A stretch of 64,000 bases of DNA, from positions 108,956,087-109,020,086 of the forward strand of contig CM043966.1 of NCBI GenBank assembly GCA_014529385.2, given 5' to 3'. Source of the stretch: Adiantum capillus-veneris. Lineage: Eukaryota > Streptophyta > Polypodiopsida > Polypodiales > Pteridaceae. A program made the translations under genes and the position numbers. A model generated the notes under the pieces. The model did not search any database and was not told where the DNA came from. It saw only the letters and a list, made by a program, of their open reading frames with translations. Of this stretch, positions 10,125-22,453 are shown in pieces (position 1 is the stretch's first letter; each line of letters opens with the position of its first letter).

Positions 10125-10560
10125 GACAGAACCAAGCGAATAGGGCCCTTTGGAGATTCTTGGAGGCCCTACTCGCTTGGTACTGACTCAACTAACGTCA
10201 CCACTTATGACATTAGCGCACGAGACATAACCCGTCGATAGGGCCATTCGGTGATTCTTGGGCCCCCTACTCCATTGGTTCTGACTCAACTAACGTCAAC
10301 TCTTATGACATTAGCACACGGGACAGAACCAAGCGAATAGAGTCCTTCGGAAATTCTTGGGGGCCCTACTCGCTTGGTTCTGACTCAACCAACATCTACT
10401 CTTATGACAGCAGCACACGGGATGGAACCAAGCAAAGAGTGTCCTTCGGAAATTCTTGGGGACCCTACTCTCTTGGTTCTGACTCAACTAACGTCACCTC
10501 TTATGACATTAGCGCACGGGGCCGAACCAAGCAAAATAGGACATTGAGGGGTACTCGAGG
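10125..10560. repeat. Fold-back repeat array 4, about 99-bp period
   Basis: About 4.5 units. Each reads gacagaaccaagcgaataggg, a loop (ccttcggaaattcttgg), ccctactcgcttggttctga, then a direct spacer ctcaactaacgtcac-cttatgacattagcgcacg. The two halves of the hairpin complement each other over about 20 bp (GAACCAAGCGAATAGGG against CCCTACTCGCTTGGTTC). The last unit is truncated in a degenerate palindrome ending ttgctttgttatgac. Confidence 0.9.
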
Positions 10561-10617
10561 CCCAACATTTGCTTTGTTATGACACCAAATAGTTTTGGCT
10601 TGCTTTTTCTTTCAGTC

Positions 10618-12431
10618 ATGGGGATCATAGTCCTGGAGACAGACTTGAGCGAGGATACATGTGAAGAAAAACTATTCACATTCTTATATAACGCCCATGC
10701 TCATCATCGTGCACCAGAACTATGAGGAATGTTCAATGCAGAGTTTTCTATACAGAGGATTATAGATTACTCCTTTGAGTACCTACAAAACCATTTGCAA
10801 TAGTACGAGGAAGTCACTTGTGACAATTCCATGACAGTTGATGGCATGAGATATGTGCACCTGCCGACCTTGACCTTGACAAGAGTGCTTCAAGGAGACC
10901 GAATCGTTGTCTTGAAAAGTGTCCCTCCAATGCACTTCTTGTACAAGGCAGGTGTATGAAGCACTTAAAAAAATATCACTTATTGGAATTCTACCATGGG
11001 TTTGTCTGTTACTTATACTTGCAGACAGAGGGTGAGTCAGAGACTTCGCAGTCAACAACTTTCGGTAGTTGTCCATTGGCACCGGAGAAAGAGGTAGAGG
11101 ATGTGGAGGTGCAATTCAACCCAAAGAAGAGCGGGAAGAGGTACTAAAGGAAACATTTAATGCGGGCTTAACTCTTGTTTCTCTTGCAGATGTAGCAATA
11201 GGGTGCAAGCAAGAAAGCCCAAGTATGGAAGCCACTTTGCCTCTGAATTGTGCTCCGAGCTTTGCTATGGCGGGTGACACCCACTATGTTCTGCTCATAG
11301 ATATCATGCATGAGTCAATATACGGGAGGACTACTGCCTAGCGGCAATTGCAAATTTTTGTGAGGCAGACATGGGGTTTGTGGACGATGATGGAGTGGAC
11401 CAACATCTTATTACTGACACAACTGTCCGCGGTTCACAGTTCACTTCAGGATCGCAATTAAAGATACGTTCAATGAGGCGAAGTCCGAAGAGGCCAGTTT
11501 GCCAACATATGAGGAGTTTGAATTGACAACAAAACAACTTGGCTTGGAAAACATGGGTAGATACGTGGCACCCGAAGATCATGTAATGAATAGTTAGTCT
11601 ATTCACTTGTGGGGGAGGTCGATGCTGGAAATGGACGAGAATCAGATGGTAACTTTTGTCGTGCATTCAGCTGGTATTAGAGATGGCCGAGTGATAAAAT
11701 ATCATGAACATTTTTTTTTGTTGTCAGGTGCTAGTGTATGATGATAGTTTCCTTAGAAGAGCGGGAGGCTCACGGCAAGGGCTTGTCACTGGAGTCCAAG
11801 GCAAGGATGCGGCGTTGTCTCACTACATCAGGCGTTTCAACCAAAAAAAAAATTGTAGAAACAATTCAAGTACTTGACAATTGTACTCATCTCACTTACG
11901 GCCCATAAATTCATTGCAACTATCATGTAGATCATAATATACCACAATGAATACTCCGATGACAATGTAAAGTTTCCACTGTTTGCAATGAAAGTTATAA
12001 CAAGATTGTGTGGTGGGCACCCCCTCCCACTAAACGTAGAAAGAGTAATTCTGATTGAAAAACTGTTTGCTCTACGTGTATTTGGCACTGGGTATGGGTA
12101 CCAGGCACTCAGAGCCCCCTATTTCATGTCCTACTCAGAGCCCCCTATTTCATGTCCTACACAGCTCAAGCTATGGCTGCAGGGGTTGAAGACCCGAAAA
12201 GCTTAGATCCATACAATAAGCAGGTGTTTTTGAGGGAAAGAAGACGCATGATGCCCGTGGGGATGTTGCCATCAACAGAGGAACGATCTCGTCTATAGAG
12301 CTTGCACATCGAAGAGGTACAAAGTGAGGAGGAGGGAGGTGCATCGAAGAGGATAAAAACGACGAGCTCAGGTCCATCTTCTCCCACTCCTGACTCGTGA
12401 CTGGCGCCACCTCGCATGGCGCTCTGCCGCA
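10618..12431 (+). pseudogene. Unrecognised multi-exon gene, broken
   Basis: Several stretches read as protein between plausible GT-AG junctions. From the ATG at 10618 the frame gives MGIIVLETDLSEDTCEEKL, with a TGA (CGA expected) and a TAG (CAG expected), then ends at tgtacaag near 10947. Further pieces are TEGESETSQSTTFGSCPLAP (after cttgcag at 11024), VAIGCKQESPSMEATL (after cttgcag at 11190), LPTYEEFELTTKQLGLENMG (about 11500-11560), and VLVYDDSFLRRAGGSRQGL after a strong acceptor (ttttttttgttgtcag, ending 11727). A last piece at 12174 (AAGVEDPKSLDPYNKQVF) ends with a basic KRIK motif. The exon order is inferred, and at least four internal stops are of the C-to-T type. I do not know the family. 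The last piece overlaps the 3' end of the minus-strand gene that follows. Confidence 0.4.
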
Positions 12432-15073
12432 TTTGAAGCTCCCCAAGCCATCTGTTTCTTCTCTTTGCGGATGTGTTGTAAAGACCGTGTAATTTCTGAA
12501 CTCTTAAGAAGTTTCTTCTGCCTTGCTCTATGAATTAGTCATCTATAAGTCCATTGGTGTAACTCTAATAGGCTATTGGCCTTTTCTTTTCCTCCCCCAT
12601 GTCGAGTGTGCTTAAAATAACCTGTTCTTGCCATGTAGTGGGTTTTTTCCATGCCTTGTGTGGACCATATTGATAGTGAGCCGTATGTCTTGGCAAAATA
12701 TGAACCATGGTTGAACAATATGTGCTGCATTGAAATAAAACAAAATGGTCAGTTGAGTACAATTTAAAATTTTGTTTTGTATACGTAGAATGCCAACCTA
12801 CCATGTAATGTGTGATATGTTGCCCACCCCACCCTGTAAGGTAAGCCTTTTTCCAATCCAGCAAGGCTGCCTGAAATGATGTGAGCTTACTTTGGTCCCA
12901 AGAATGTTTCTCAAGGTAGTGGAAAATTTTATCTAGTGATTTCCACACGTTCGCCTTGTGATTCTAGATTGCCCCACCACCACCATTGTCTTTAACCACT
13001 TTATGTAACTGTTTCCATTTGTTGAACAGGATTCTCCTTTCTTCTCTATCTCAATCTTTGAGGCTAAACCCAAGAAACCTTCTTGCCTTCACTCCACCTA
13101 TCAATGCTTTCCTCGGTACCTTGTACCGACTTTGAGACATCTTAGGGTCCTCTTCGATTTTGACATTGCCTCCATGCAAACCAATGTCTGAGAGCACTCC
13201 CTCTAATTCTTTGATCACTCTTTTTGACTCACTCTCTAGCTTTAATGTCCATATGTACAAATGAACCACCTTTTCCATTATTTGACAGAGTGCATGAAGT
13301 TACAGACGTGAACTCTACTCAGAGGAATATCAAGCACTGGTTTAAAAGTTTTATCTTGAAAATGTCTGTTGGGAGCTCTAATCCATTGCACACTCTCAAG
13401 TGATTGTGCATCAGCCATGCAATATAAGCATGGATTTGCCACAGCTGCTCCGTGTGTTATGTTGTGCATACACTTAAGAGTCTTTAAGTCACCTGCCATG
13501 TGCCATTCCACTGTGTAGTCGCCAAATCCTTTCACTGAAAGAACGGCTCCGTTTCTTTGTTCACTGATGATAGAAGGAATTTGGGTTTGACTAAAAACCC
13601 AATCGAGGATTTCAAAATTTTCCTTATCAACCTGCATTGAAAAATGAAAACACAAAATCAGCAACCAAATAATCAATATTTTTGCTATCAGAGATTGAAC
13701 GAAGTATACCTGAAATGATCCTAGAGATAGAATGTTATTTTCTGATTGCACGCTGAAGTATCGTGGATCCTCTTTCGTTATTGATGGATCCAGAGCTCTG
13801 TTCATGAGGGTAATGGTGACTCTCTCCAACTTCTTGTTCTTCAGGACCTCGCACTCGTCGAGCTTCAAAACAAACTTGAGAACCCCACCGCACTTGTCTC
13901 GACTAATGTCAAAGAAATGAACTGCATACCTTTGCAATGATTCAAGATCAACAAAGAGGTTGTTGTGCTCGTTCAACTGTACCTCTCTGCCGCCCTTGCC
14001 TAAGAACGTTGCTTCAATATGGAATGGTGACCCAAGTTTCTCAAACACCTCATCGTTTACGTGCCTGCGAGCAGCCTTTACATGTGATGGCTTTGGCAGC
14101 AATGATCCTCTCTGTAGTTTATTTTGAGATTTTTTAGCTAATGCTTTGAAGAGTGCCCTTTATCCCATCTGCGAGATGCCACTCTCATCAAGTATTGCTT
14201 GCACTTCCATTGGTTCCAACTGATTCTCGTTCATCAAGGAGGTAAGTAGCCTCCCTTTCAACTTACGAAATTTTTTCTGAGTTATCATCTCTTCAACTAG
14301 TTCTTTTGGAACTAGACGGTTGTAATGCACTCCGGCATTGAAGCCTGCACCGTTCAAGTTTGGATGCAGTAAAGACCTGCCAAAAAAGCACAATGCGTTA
14401 TGATCATGTATAGGAAAGTAAGTGTATCCACTTCTTAATGAAGTACATTGAAGAAACAAACTTCGAGTTACCTTGAAGCTCGTATTCATTTTTTCAGGCC
14501 ACCACTACCAACCTTCATGTTCTCAAGGTTGCACAGATCTCGTTTTCTTTTCCGACTACCAAGCACAGTGTCTTTCTCTTGCAAACTTGTGATCTTCTTC
14601 TCAAGGCCTTGGATTGTCTCTTTGTTTGATGAAATCTTTTGAGAGCATGCTTCATTAAATTTCTTCAGCTGCATGTTCTCCATTGCCAGGAAGTTTCTTT
14701 GCCTTTTCGCATTCAATCCTCTCATTTCCAAATGTTCCGTGTATCCCAATAGCCCATCCTTGCCATCGCCTGTGAAATGTAAGAGGTTAATGATATTAGC
14801 AAAGGGAGCTGGCGCATTTGTTGTAGGATCCTTTGGATAAATAGACCCATCGGTCCACAAATCCAAATGATGTTCCTTGTTTGTCCTTCTAAGTTCTTTC
14901 TCCCGTTGAGATAAGAAAGACTCCCTCCTACGTTTCTGCAACGATGCGTACTCTTGAAATACATCAACATGAAGATAATGTGTGTTCTTTCTTTGGGTAA
15001 GTGTTAAAGATGAAGGGGCCGAGGATTGTAAGTTCAAATTAGTGTTTTCATCAGGAAAAGATGCGTTCTCCAT
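12370..15073 (-). pseudogene. Transposon-derived multi-exon gene with GD-K...PCLYC motif
   Basis: The gene starts at the ATG at 15073. Exon 1 (to 14472) encodes a charged coiled-coil region with an NLS (SRKRKRDL). A 95-nt intron (14377-14471) and an in-phase intron near 13633-13710 are clear. The last intron is 12725-12801. The frame holds six stops that each fit a C-to-T change (for example TGA in LKK-IRAS, TAA after GISQMG, TGA after GFSLKD), and one frameshift near 13280. The middle part has LKFVLKLDECEV..., then GDYTVEWHMAGDLKTLKCMHN and ANPCLYC. The C-terminal exon has YGSLSIWSTQGMEKTHYMAR. This order (Asp-rich strand, GD-K, PC-x-x-C, then a QG-E-x helix) resembles a widespread but unnamed family of RNase H-like, transposon-derived proteins. 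That family match is from memory and is not proven. Confidence 0.5.
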
Positions 15074-15463
15074 TCCTAGAGTTGATAGAGAACAAGACGG
15101 AGAAATGTCTCAGGTTTTGGGAGGGAAAGCCATATTCTCAAGTTTAGAGTTGATAGAGTTCGTGTGGCTTATATTTCTGGAGGAAACGCTTGTAAGTTGG
15201 CATTTCAAATCATTAGTCATACGGTTAGTTGAATTCCCGACAAGAGAACGAAGGATAAGAATGATAAAGACGGCGGCTACCTACCAAAGAATGTCATTTT
15301 GGTTTTTGTTGCGCACAAAACTATCACACAAAATGCACAAGTTAACATTTTCATTTTCTCTCTCTAAGCCGATGTGGCACTTCTTACAGGGCCCAAAAGT
15401 GAGTCCAACTTTCTCCTAATGTGAGTCCAACTTTCTCCAAAAGTGAGTCCAACTTTCGCATCA
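15074..15463. other. Upstream region of the minus-strand gene, with a 24-bp triplicate
   Basis: No gene seen. Three copies of gtgagtccaactttctcc separated by aaaa or taat lie at about 15393-15462 and abut the point (15464) where copia sequence begins abruptly. They may mark the end of whatever inserted into the copia copy. No inverted mate was found in the window. Confidence 0.45.
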
Positions 15464-16612
15464 CGGTTCTGTCAAGAAAGGACAAGAGGACAAATTGTGC
15501 AGATGTAAGAAGGCTTTGTATGGGTTGAAGCAATCTCCTCGTGCTTGGTATGGAAAATCTGACACTCATTTTGTCAAACAAGGCTTTCGTAACATTCCAA
15601 CTGAAAGCACATTGTATGTAAAGCGCGAGGGTGATGTACTTCTCATCATGGTTCTTTATGTCGATGATTTGTTGATCACTGGACCAAATGAGAGACATAT
15701 TACTGAATTGAAGGCTGATTTGAATGCTACTTTCAAGATGAAAGATTTGGGGTTGTTGCATCATTACTTGGGTATAGAGTTTAAGTAGTGTGGTGGTGGT
15801 ATTGCCTTGTGTCAAAAAAGTTCAATAGGGACATTGCTATGCAATTTTGGACTTGAGGATTGCAACCCTATTGCCACTCCCATGAAAACATGTTTAAAAT
15901 TGAGTCTACATGATGCTCGTGATCGTGCTGATGTCACTTTGTACCAAACTGTTGTTGGTTGCCTCATTTATGTATGCAACACAAGGCCGGATATTCAGTT
16001 TGCAGACTCACACATCAGCAGATTTATGCATAGCCCAGGGTCTAAGCATTGGTAGGCTATCAAGAGGATTTTATGCTACCTTAGTGGCACTTTACATCTT
16101 TTCTTGTTTTATCCCAAGGGGGGATCATTGCCGCTAGACATACATTCTTTTTTGGACTCAGATTGGGCTGGTTGTTTTGACAGCGAGTGTCCACAAGTGG
16201 TTTTTGTTTCATGCTTGCCACTTCATGTATATCATGGCTGAGAAGGAAGCAACCTACTATGGCCAATTTGAGTTGTGAGGCTGAGTACAGGGCAATCTTC
16301 ACAGCTACGATTGAGTGTGTATGGCTCAGATGCCTTATGGCTGATTTGGGTGTTGGACAGGACACTGCCAACACTATCTACACTGATAGTCAGAGCGCAT
16401 TGGTAGTTGTGAGGAGCCCAATTTTTCATGCTCACACAAGGCACATTGAGGTGCATTACCACTATGTTGGGGAGAAGCTCTCAGTAGGAGAGATCAGCTT
16501 GGCTTATGTGCCAACACAAGACAAACTTGCAGATTTTTTCACAAAGGCATTGTCTCATGAGAAGCTTGAAGCTTTCCGCAAATCTTTGGGCTTACTCCCC
16601 TTTGTGGATTGA
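15464..16612 (+). pseudogene. Ty1/copia pol fragment A1 (end of RT plus RNase H)
   Basis: Coding sequence starts abruptly inside RT (KALYGLKQSPRAWYGK) and includes the catalytic LYVDDLLI near 15655, the connection region and RNase H to the natural stop after GLLPFVD. TAG codons at 15786 and 16053 replace CAG, which is still present in the related copies at 63244 (first site) and at 19637 and 63517 (second site). A one-base loss near 16185 shifts the frame. The fragment is followed by the polypurine tract ctcgagggggat and LTR 1. It is a dead 3' end of a copia element closely related to the copies at 18550 and 62461. Confidence 0.93.
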
Positions 16613-16686
16613 TCATATACTTAGGTCATGGAAATTCTCTTTACTCATGTGCCAGCTCTTGTTCACTGCATCACTCGAGGGGGATT

Positions 16687-16913
16687 TGTTACTATATACA
16701 TGTGGTAGTGATGTGTGTGAACACACTAGGACTGCCGGGGCATTTTTTCCCTCTTTAGGAGGTTTTCTTCCTCGTGGATTGTATATATGCCCATCACTCT
16801 AGGGCTATCTATCTTTCCACTGCACACTACGTAACACACTCTCTATTGTGTGCCTTGAGCTTCCTTCATCTTCTCCAACCTGTGTGTGTTTCTCTCCAAC
16901 CCGAATTCCAACA
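16687..16913 (+). repeat. Copia LTR 1
   Basis: Bounded by TGTTACTATATAC and GAATTCCAACA, 227 bp, after a polypurine tract. A TATA-like stretch (ttgtatatatgcc) lies near the middle. It differs from LTR 2 (56280-56506) at 14 positions by eye (about 94% identical). It ends fragment A1 and at the same time stands upstream of copy A2, as in a tandem with a shared LTR. Confidence 0.8.
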
Positions 16914-16924
16914 CTATCACATGG

Positions 16925-17595
<671 letters not shown>

Positions 17596-17785
17596 CTCCC
17601 ACTTGAGATTATCGAAATGCTCCAGATCCCTTTCAATGTCAAGCACTGCATGAGAGGCTCTGAGCTAAGGGGTTGCTGCGCCACATAGGGAGCACATCGT
17701 TGGATGAATGGAGTTATGTTATTGTGATAGAGCGAGGAGGCTCTGTCCTGTATTCCCATGTCGAGAGGTCTCAACATTATGCACG

Positions 17786-17826
<41 letters not shown>

Positions 17827-18549
17827 GTGAGTGAGTGAGTGAGTGTGAGAGAGAGAGAGAGAGAGAGATAATCTGAAAGCGGTGCGTGTGTGTGTGTGTG
17901 TGCAGAGAGTGATGCGAATGCATAGAACTCAGATACACACACAAATAAATAGGGGCCTTCACCTACGATGCTGCTGCCCAGCCGCTAGAGTCCATTTCCT
18001 GTTTGGCTTCTGGAGGCCAGTTGAGTATGCTCGCATCTGCTCTCTCTCTCTCTCTCTCTCCCGCCCCTCTCTCCAGACAGCAACATCTACCTCTCTCTCT
18101 CTCCCCCCTTCTCTCTGTCACACACACACACACACAGACGAACAGTGCCGCCTCGCGTACTGATTCTTCTGCTGTGCGCACACGATTCCTCTCGCTCATT
18201 AAGGGCTACGTGCATGTTTGCGAAAAAGGAGGGGGGATTGTGTGTTGGACGCGTGGCCATCTTGAGAGCTCAAGATTTTTTTGAGCTCCATAAAGAAGTT
18301 GTATAGATATAGAAGTAGTGGGTTCCTATAGTGCATGGTTGGAGGGAGATTTCTTTTTATAGATTGTATAAGCTTTTGGGATGAGGTCCAAGTGGATGAC
18401 ATTCGTTTTCTCCAATTATGTGTAGCCTTAGGTTGGGTGATTAAAGCTATCCTTATTCGGATTTCAGAAGAATACATCAGATTCTACGGGAGTATGTGCG
18501 TACCTATCGAAGGTCCAACCAACAAGCGGTAAGAGAAATATTACAGGCA
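17596..18549 (+). other. Non-coding interior of copia copy A2
   Basis: This stretch takes the place of gag, protease and integrase between LTR 1 and the RT. It holds (GT)n(GA)n at about 17785-17868 and CT/CA tracts at 18040-18140. Most of it is present again at 61446-62460 (for example gcactgcatgagaggctctgagct and acctacgatgctgctgcc). No coding frame is seen. Confidence 0.7.
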
Positions 18550-19786
18550 TAAATTGGATGCACCTTTGTCTAGTCGTACTTGTTCAGGCTCTCGCCATGC
18601 ATATTATGCATCAGAGATTTATGCTTTGGATGTGTCTAGCTTACATGATGTTGAGGAACCTCTGTCTTTTGATGAAGCACAAAATTCAAAAAATTGGATG
18701 GCTACCATGCAATAATAATATGATGCACTTATCGAAAATGACACATGGACTTTATGTGATTTGCCTCGTGGCAAAAAGGCCATTAGTACGAAGTGGGTTT
18801 ACAAGTTGAAATACAAGCCACATGGTGAGATCAATAGCCAAAAGGCTCGACTTGTTGCAAAGGGTTATGCACAGCAAAAAGGAATAGATTATGAAGAGAC
18901 TTTTGCTCCCACTTGTCGTATGACTACTGTGCATTTTCTATGTGCATTGGCAGCTCATTTTGGTTGGGATGTACATCAATCAGACATTGTTACTGCTTTC
19001 TTGAATGGTGACATATTTGCCAAAGTTTATGTAACACAGGCTCACGGTTTTGTCAAGAAAGGACAAGAGGACAAATTGTGCAGATGTAAGAAGGCTTTGT
19101 ATGGGTTGAAGCAATCTCCTCGTGCTTGGTATGGAAAATCTGACACTCATTTTGTCAAACAAGGCTTTCGTAACATTCCAACTGAAAGCACATTGTATGT
19201 AAAGCGCGAGGGTGATGTACTTCTCATCATGGTTCTTTATGTCGATGATTTGTTGATCACTGGACCAAATTAGAGACATATTGCTGAATTTAAGGCTGAT
19301 TTGAATGCTACTTTCAAGATGAAAGATTTGGGGTTGTTGCATCATTACTTGGGTATAGAGTTTAAGTAGTGTGATGGTGGTATTGCCTTGTGTCAAAAAC
19401 GTTACATAGACACATTGCTATGTAATTTTGGACTTGAGGGTTGCAACCCTATTGCCACTTCCATGGAAACAGGTTTAAATTTGAGTCTACATGATGCTGG
19501 TGATCCTGCTGATGTCACTTTGTACCAAACTGTTGTTGGTTGCCTCATTTATGTATGCAACACAAGGCCGGATATTCAGTTTGCAGTTTCACAAGTCAGC
19601 AGATTTATGCATAGCCTAGGGTGTAAGCATTGGCAGGCTATCAAGAGGATTTTATGCTACCTTAATGGCACTTTACATCTTGGCTTGTTTTATCCCAAGG
19701 GCGGATCATTGCCGCCAGACTTACATTCTCTTTCCGACTCAGATTGGGCTGGTTGTTTTGACACGCAAGTGTCCACAAGTGGTTTT
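18550..19786 (+). pseudogene. Ty1/copia pol, copy A2, left part
   Basis: The copy reads from just before RT (SGSRHAYYASEIYALDV) through WVYKLKYKPHGEI, KGYAQQKGIDYEETFAP, LYVDDLLITGPN and the connection domain to DTQVSTSGF. There, inside RNase H, it stops abruptly at 19786. Stops at 18711-18716 (taa taa), 19271 (TAG, GAG in related copies) and 19366 (TAG, CAG at 63244) break it. The missing end of RNase H lies at 55794-56205, so this copy was split by the insertion described at 19787-55793. Confidence 0.93.
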
Positions 19787-19802
19787 AAGACCATATTAGG
19801 TA
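19787..19802 (+). repeat. Left terminal inverted repeat
   Basis: AAGACCATATTAGGTA, identical to the reverse complement of 55778-55793. Beyond 16 bp the ends remain loosely alike (AAGTGGGAAAATCCCA against TTTTGGTAAAAATCTCA). The palindrome TGGGAAAATCCCA at 19806-19818 may be a binding site. Confidence 0.88.
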
Positions 19803-20317
19803 AAGTGGGAAAATCCCAATTCCCAGGTTGGACAACTTTCAATATATCATGTACAAAATATAGAGATTTTGTCAAAAATTTGAGTTTTCTTAAGGTCTCA
19901 TTCCACTTTATGCACATACAATACACAATGAAAACAACTAAAATACCATGGTTTCAATCAATTGGATTATTAGGAGACGAGTATATTGCATCCATTATCG
20001 TTGTCTATGTTCTACTGTCCTACCTACAACTTATCTCAACATGGAGAGCTTGGTTTCTAGGTCCACCACTTGTCCAAGTTAATGTAAAAGTGACTCAAGG
20101 TTCACAACTTGTGAAAGCAAGCATCCATTGAGGAATACAATCCACTTGGCTATTTTTCCTTAATTTATTGCATGTGACATTCAAGCAAGGTCCACTTCTA
20201 ATCTATAACTTCTTAATTTGAGGCATGGGGCATACATAAAATATGTAGCATATGCTCTATTGCCTCATAGGAAGGTTGGTTTCAAGGTGCAGTTATCCCT
20301 GCTAGCCTATCTTGGAG
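19803..20317. other. Left subterminal region
   Basis: Mostly single-copy, AT-rich sequence without a supported gene. One satellite word in the right-hand orientation (ggtccaccacttgtccaag, 20062-20080) lies close to the tip, ahead of the switch to the opposite orientation near 20320. Confidence 0.5.
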
Positions 20318-21420
20318 AAATGATGGAGCTTGCTTCTCTCCTTGTTTCAATGGAGACTAGCTTGGACAAGTGGTGGACCTTTGCTTCTCTCTATGTTTCA
20401 ATAGAGTTAGCTTGGACAAGTGGTGATCTTGGAACAAAACCCCATGTAAAACATATCATGGGTATTCAAGTGATTAGAAAGATTACCATTTAAGATATAA
20501 CCTTATAGGTTGGAAATGGAGCTTGGCTTGGAGAAATGGTGGACCTTTGATTCTCTCCATGTTTCAATGGAGCCTATCTTGGAGAAATGGTGGAGCTTGC
20601 TTCTGTCCATGTTTCAATGGAGCCTAGCTTGAACAATTGGTGGACCTTTGCTTCTCTTTATGTTTCAATAGAGTTAGCTTAGACACGTGGTGGATCTTCA
20701 AACTAAGTCAACTACTATCAATGTTTCTAGCTTGGACAAGTGGTGGAGTGTTTCTCTACTCCATGTTTCAATGGATCTTAGCTTGGACAAGTGTTGGACC
20801 TAAAACAAAAACCCCATGTACAACATAGAATGGATTTTCTAGATTTCAATGGAGTCTAGATTTAACAAATGGTGGAGCTTGTCTTCATCCATGTTTCAAT
20901 GAAACTAGCTTGGAAAAGTGGTGGACCTTGTAACAAACCCCCCCATGTACAACATATCATTGGTTTTCTAAGTGATGGGAAGGAATACCATTCAAGATAT
21001 AAACTTATAGCTTGGATAAGTAGTTGAATTTAAAACCAAATTCATCATAATACAATGAAATACAGGTTAGCCAATTCCTAAATCTTGAGACCAAACCTCC
21101 CATGCTATTAGAGATAATATATTCGATAAGTGGTGGACCTTCTATTATTTTCCCATGCCTAGTTTAGACTACCGGTACACTTTGCAGCTATAAAGGTTGG
21201 ACGAGTTGTGGAGCCTTGTTTCTATCCATGTTTTAATGGATCCTAGCTTGGACAAGTGGTGGACCTTGGAAAAAAACTTCCATGTACAATATATATGAGG
21301 TTTTCCATGTTTTAATGGAACCTATCTTGGACAAATGGTGAAGCTTGCTTCTCTCCATGTTGATTTTGGAACTACCTTAGACAAGTGGTGGAGCTTTTCT
21401 TTTCTACTCTTCATAATACA
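20318..21420 (-). repeat. Left satellite arm, part 1
   Basis: Tandem variants of cttggacaagtggtggacc, gtttcaatggagcctagc and ccccatgtaaaacatatcatggg. These are the reverse complement of the satellite units in the right half of the element. Copies are diverged by point changes and small deletions and peter out towards 21.6 kb. Confidence 0.85.
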
Positions 21421-22453
21421 ATGAAGTATAGGTTGGTTACATGGTGAATCTTAAGGCCAAACCTCCCATTTTACTAGAGATGATAGGTTGGACAAGTGGA
21501 TCAACCTTCTATCATTTCTCCATGACTATATTGGACAATTAGTAGACCTAACATCTCTCTATGTTGTCTAGAGATAAGCTTGGACAAGTGATGGACCCTA
21601 CTTCTCTCTCTCCCTTGGTTTACTAGTTTGAAGACTCAGTATATACTATACTTTTTAGATCTAGCTTGAAAAGTGGTGGACCTTGTATCCACAATCTTAA
21701 TTCATTAAAAAATTATATGAAAAAATAACATAGGAATCTTGGTTTGAAGGTCAAGCAATTAGGTTCCAAATGCACATAATAATATATTTTCCACCCATAA
21801 TAAAAGAAAGTTAAATATGTTATCACCAAATTGACAAAGGTAACATACTCCAAGAATTCTAGCTTTGCATCTTGTCATATCTAAATCTTCATCAAGGCGA
21901 CATGCATGTATACATCAACTTTCAAGCCATTCAAGAATACATGCACTTAGATTCCATAGTTTTGTTTTCAAAGTCTTTTAGGTTCTAAAACTCTTTCACG
22001 TAAAGTATGTAATGACAAAATTCTTGAAGCAAACATTTGTGCCCAAGAAAAAGATCCCTCTCACATATTTAAAGTCCATGAATTCTCTGATCCATACTTA
22101 CAAGTTTTATTTTGACATCAAACATCAATTCTCTCATAGTTACAAATAAATGCAACCTCGATATGAATTGACAAAAAATGAATTTCTTTTACTATATGAC
22201 CCAACATAGGCCCCAATCAAATAAAAAATGAGTCCCCAAAAATTTGGGTGCACTCTAGCAATACATCAGAGTCCCCTTACAATAGGATGCACTCCAATAG
22301 TACATTGAAGTCCCCTTAGAGTAGGGTGCACTCCATTCAAGTGTTCATAAAATTGACACACCTTTGTTTTTTTATAAAAAAGACTATATCAAATTATACA
22401 AATGTTGAAAGATACACACTAGAATATAAAAAGCATCTTATGGCCATATTTAT
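21421..22453. other. AT-rich single-copy spacer
   Basis: A few weak satellite words (gacaagtgatggaccc at 21580) occur to about 21.7 kb. After that there is no repeat and no supported frame. A short duplicated phrase (aggg/tagga-tgcactcca, with tacattgaagtcccctt) occurs at 22250-22340. Confidence 0.5.

Noticed and set aside
5911-10560. Regularly spaced palindromic repeats resembling a CRISPR array
   Set aside because: The setting is a plant nuclear genome, the spacers are themselves repeated, there are no cas genes, and periods are 80-215 bp.
5881-15463. Helitron or Pack-MULE carrying the H3-like and other gene fragments
   Set aside because: No Rep/helicase, no CTRR end, and no pair of long terminal inverted repeats was found around the region; capture remains possible but unsupported.
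18980-19396. Minus-strand frames inside copia pol (also at 15384 and 62859)
   Set aside because: Antisense shadows of the RT coding sequence, with the same shape in all three copies.
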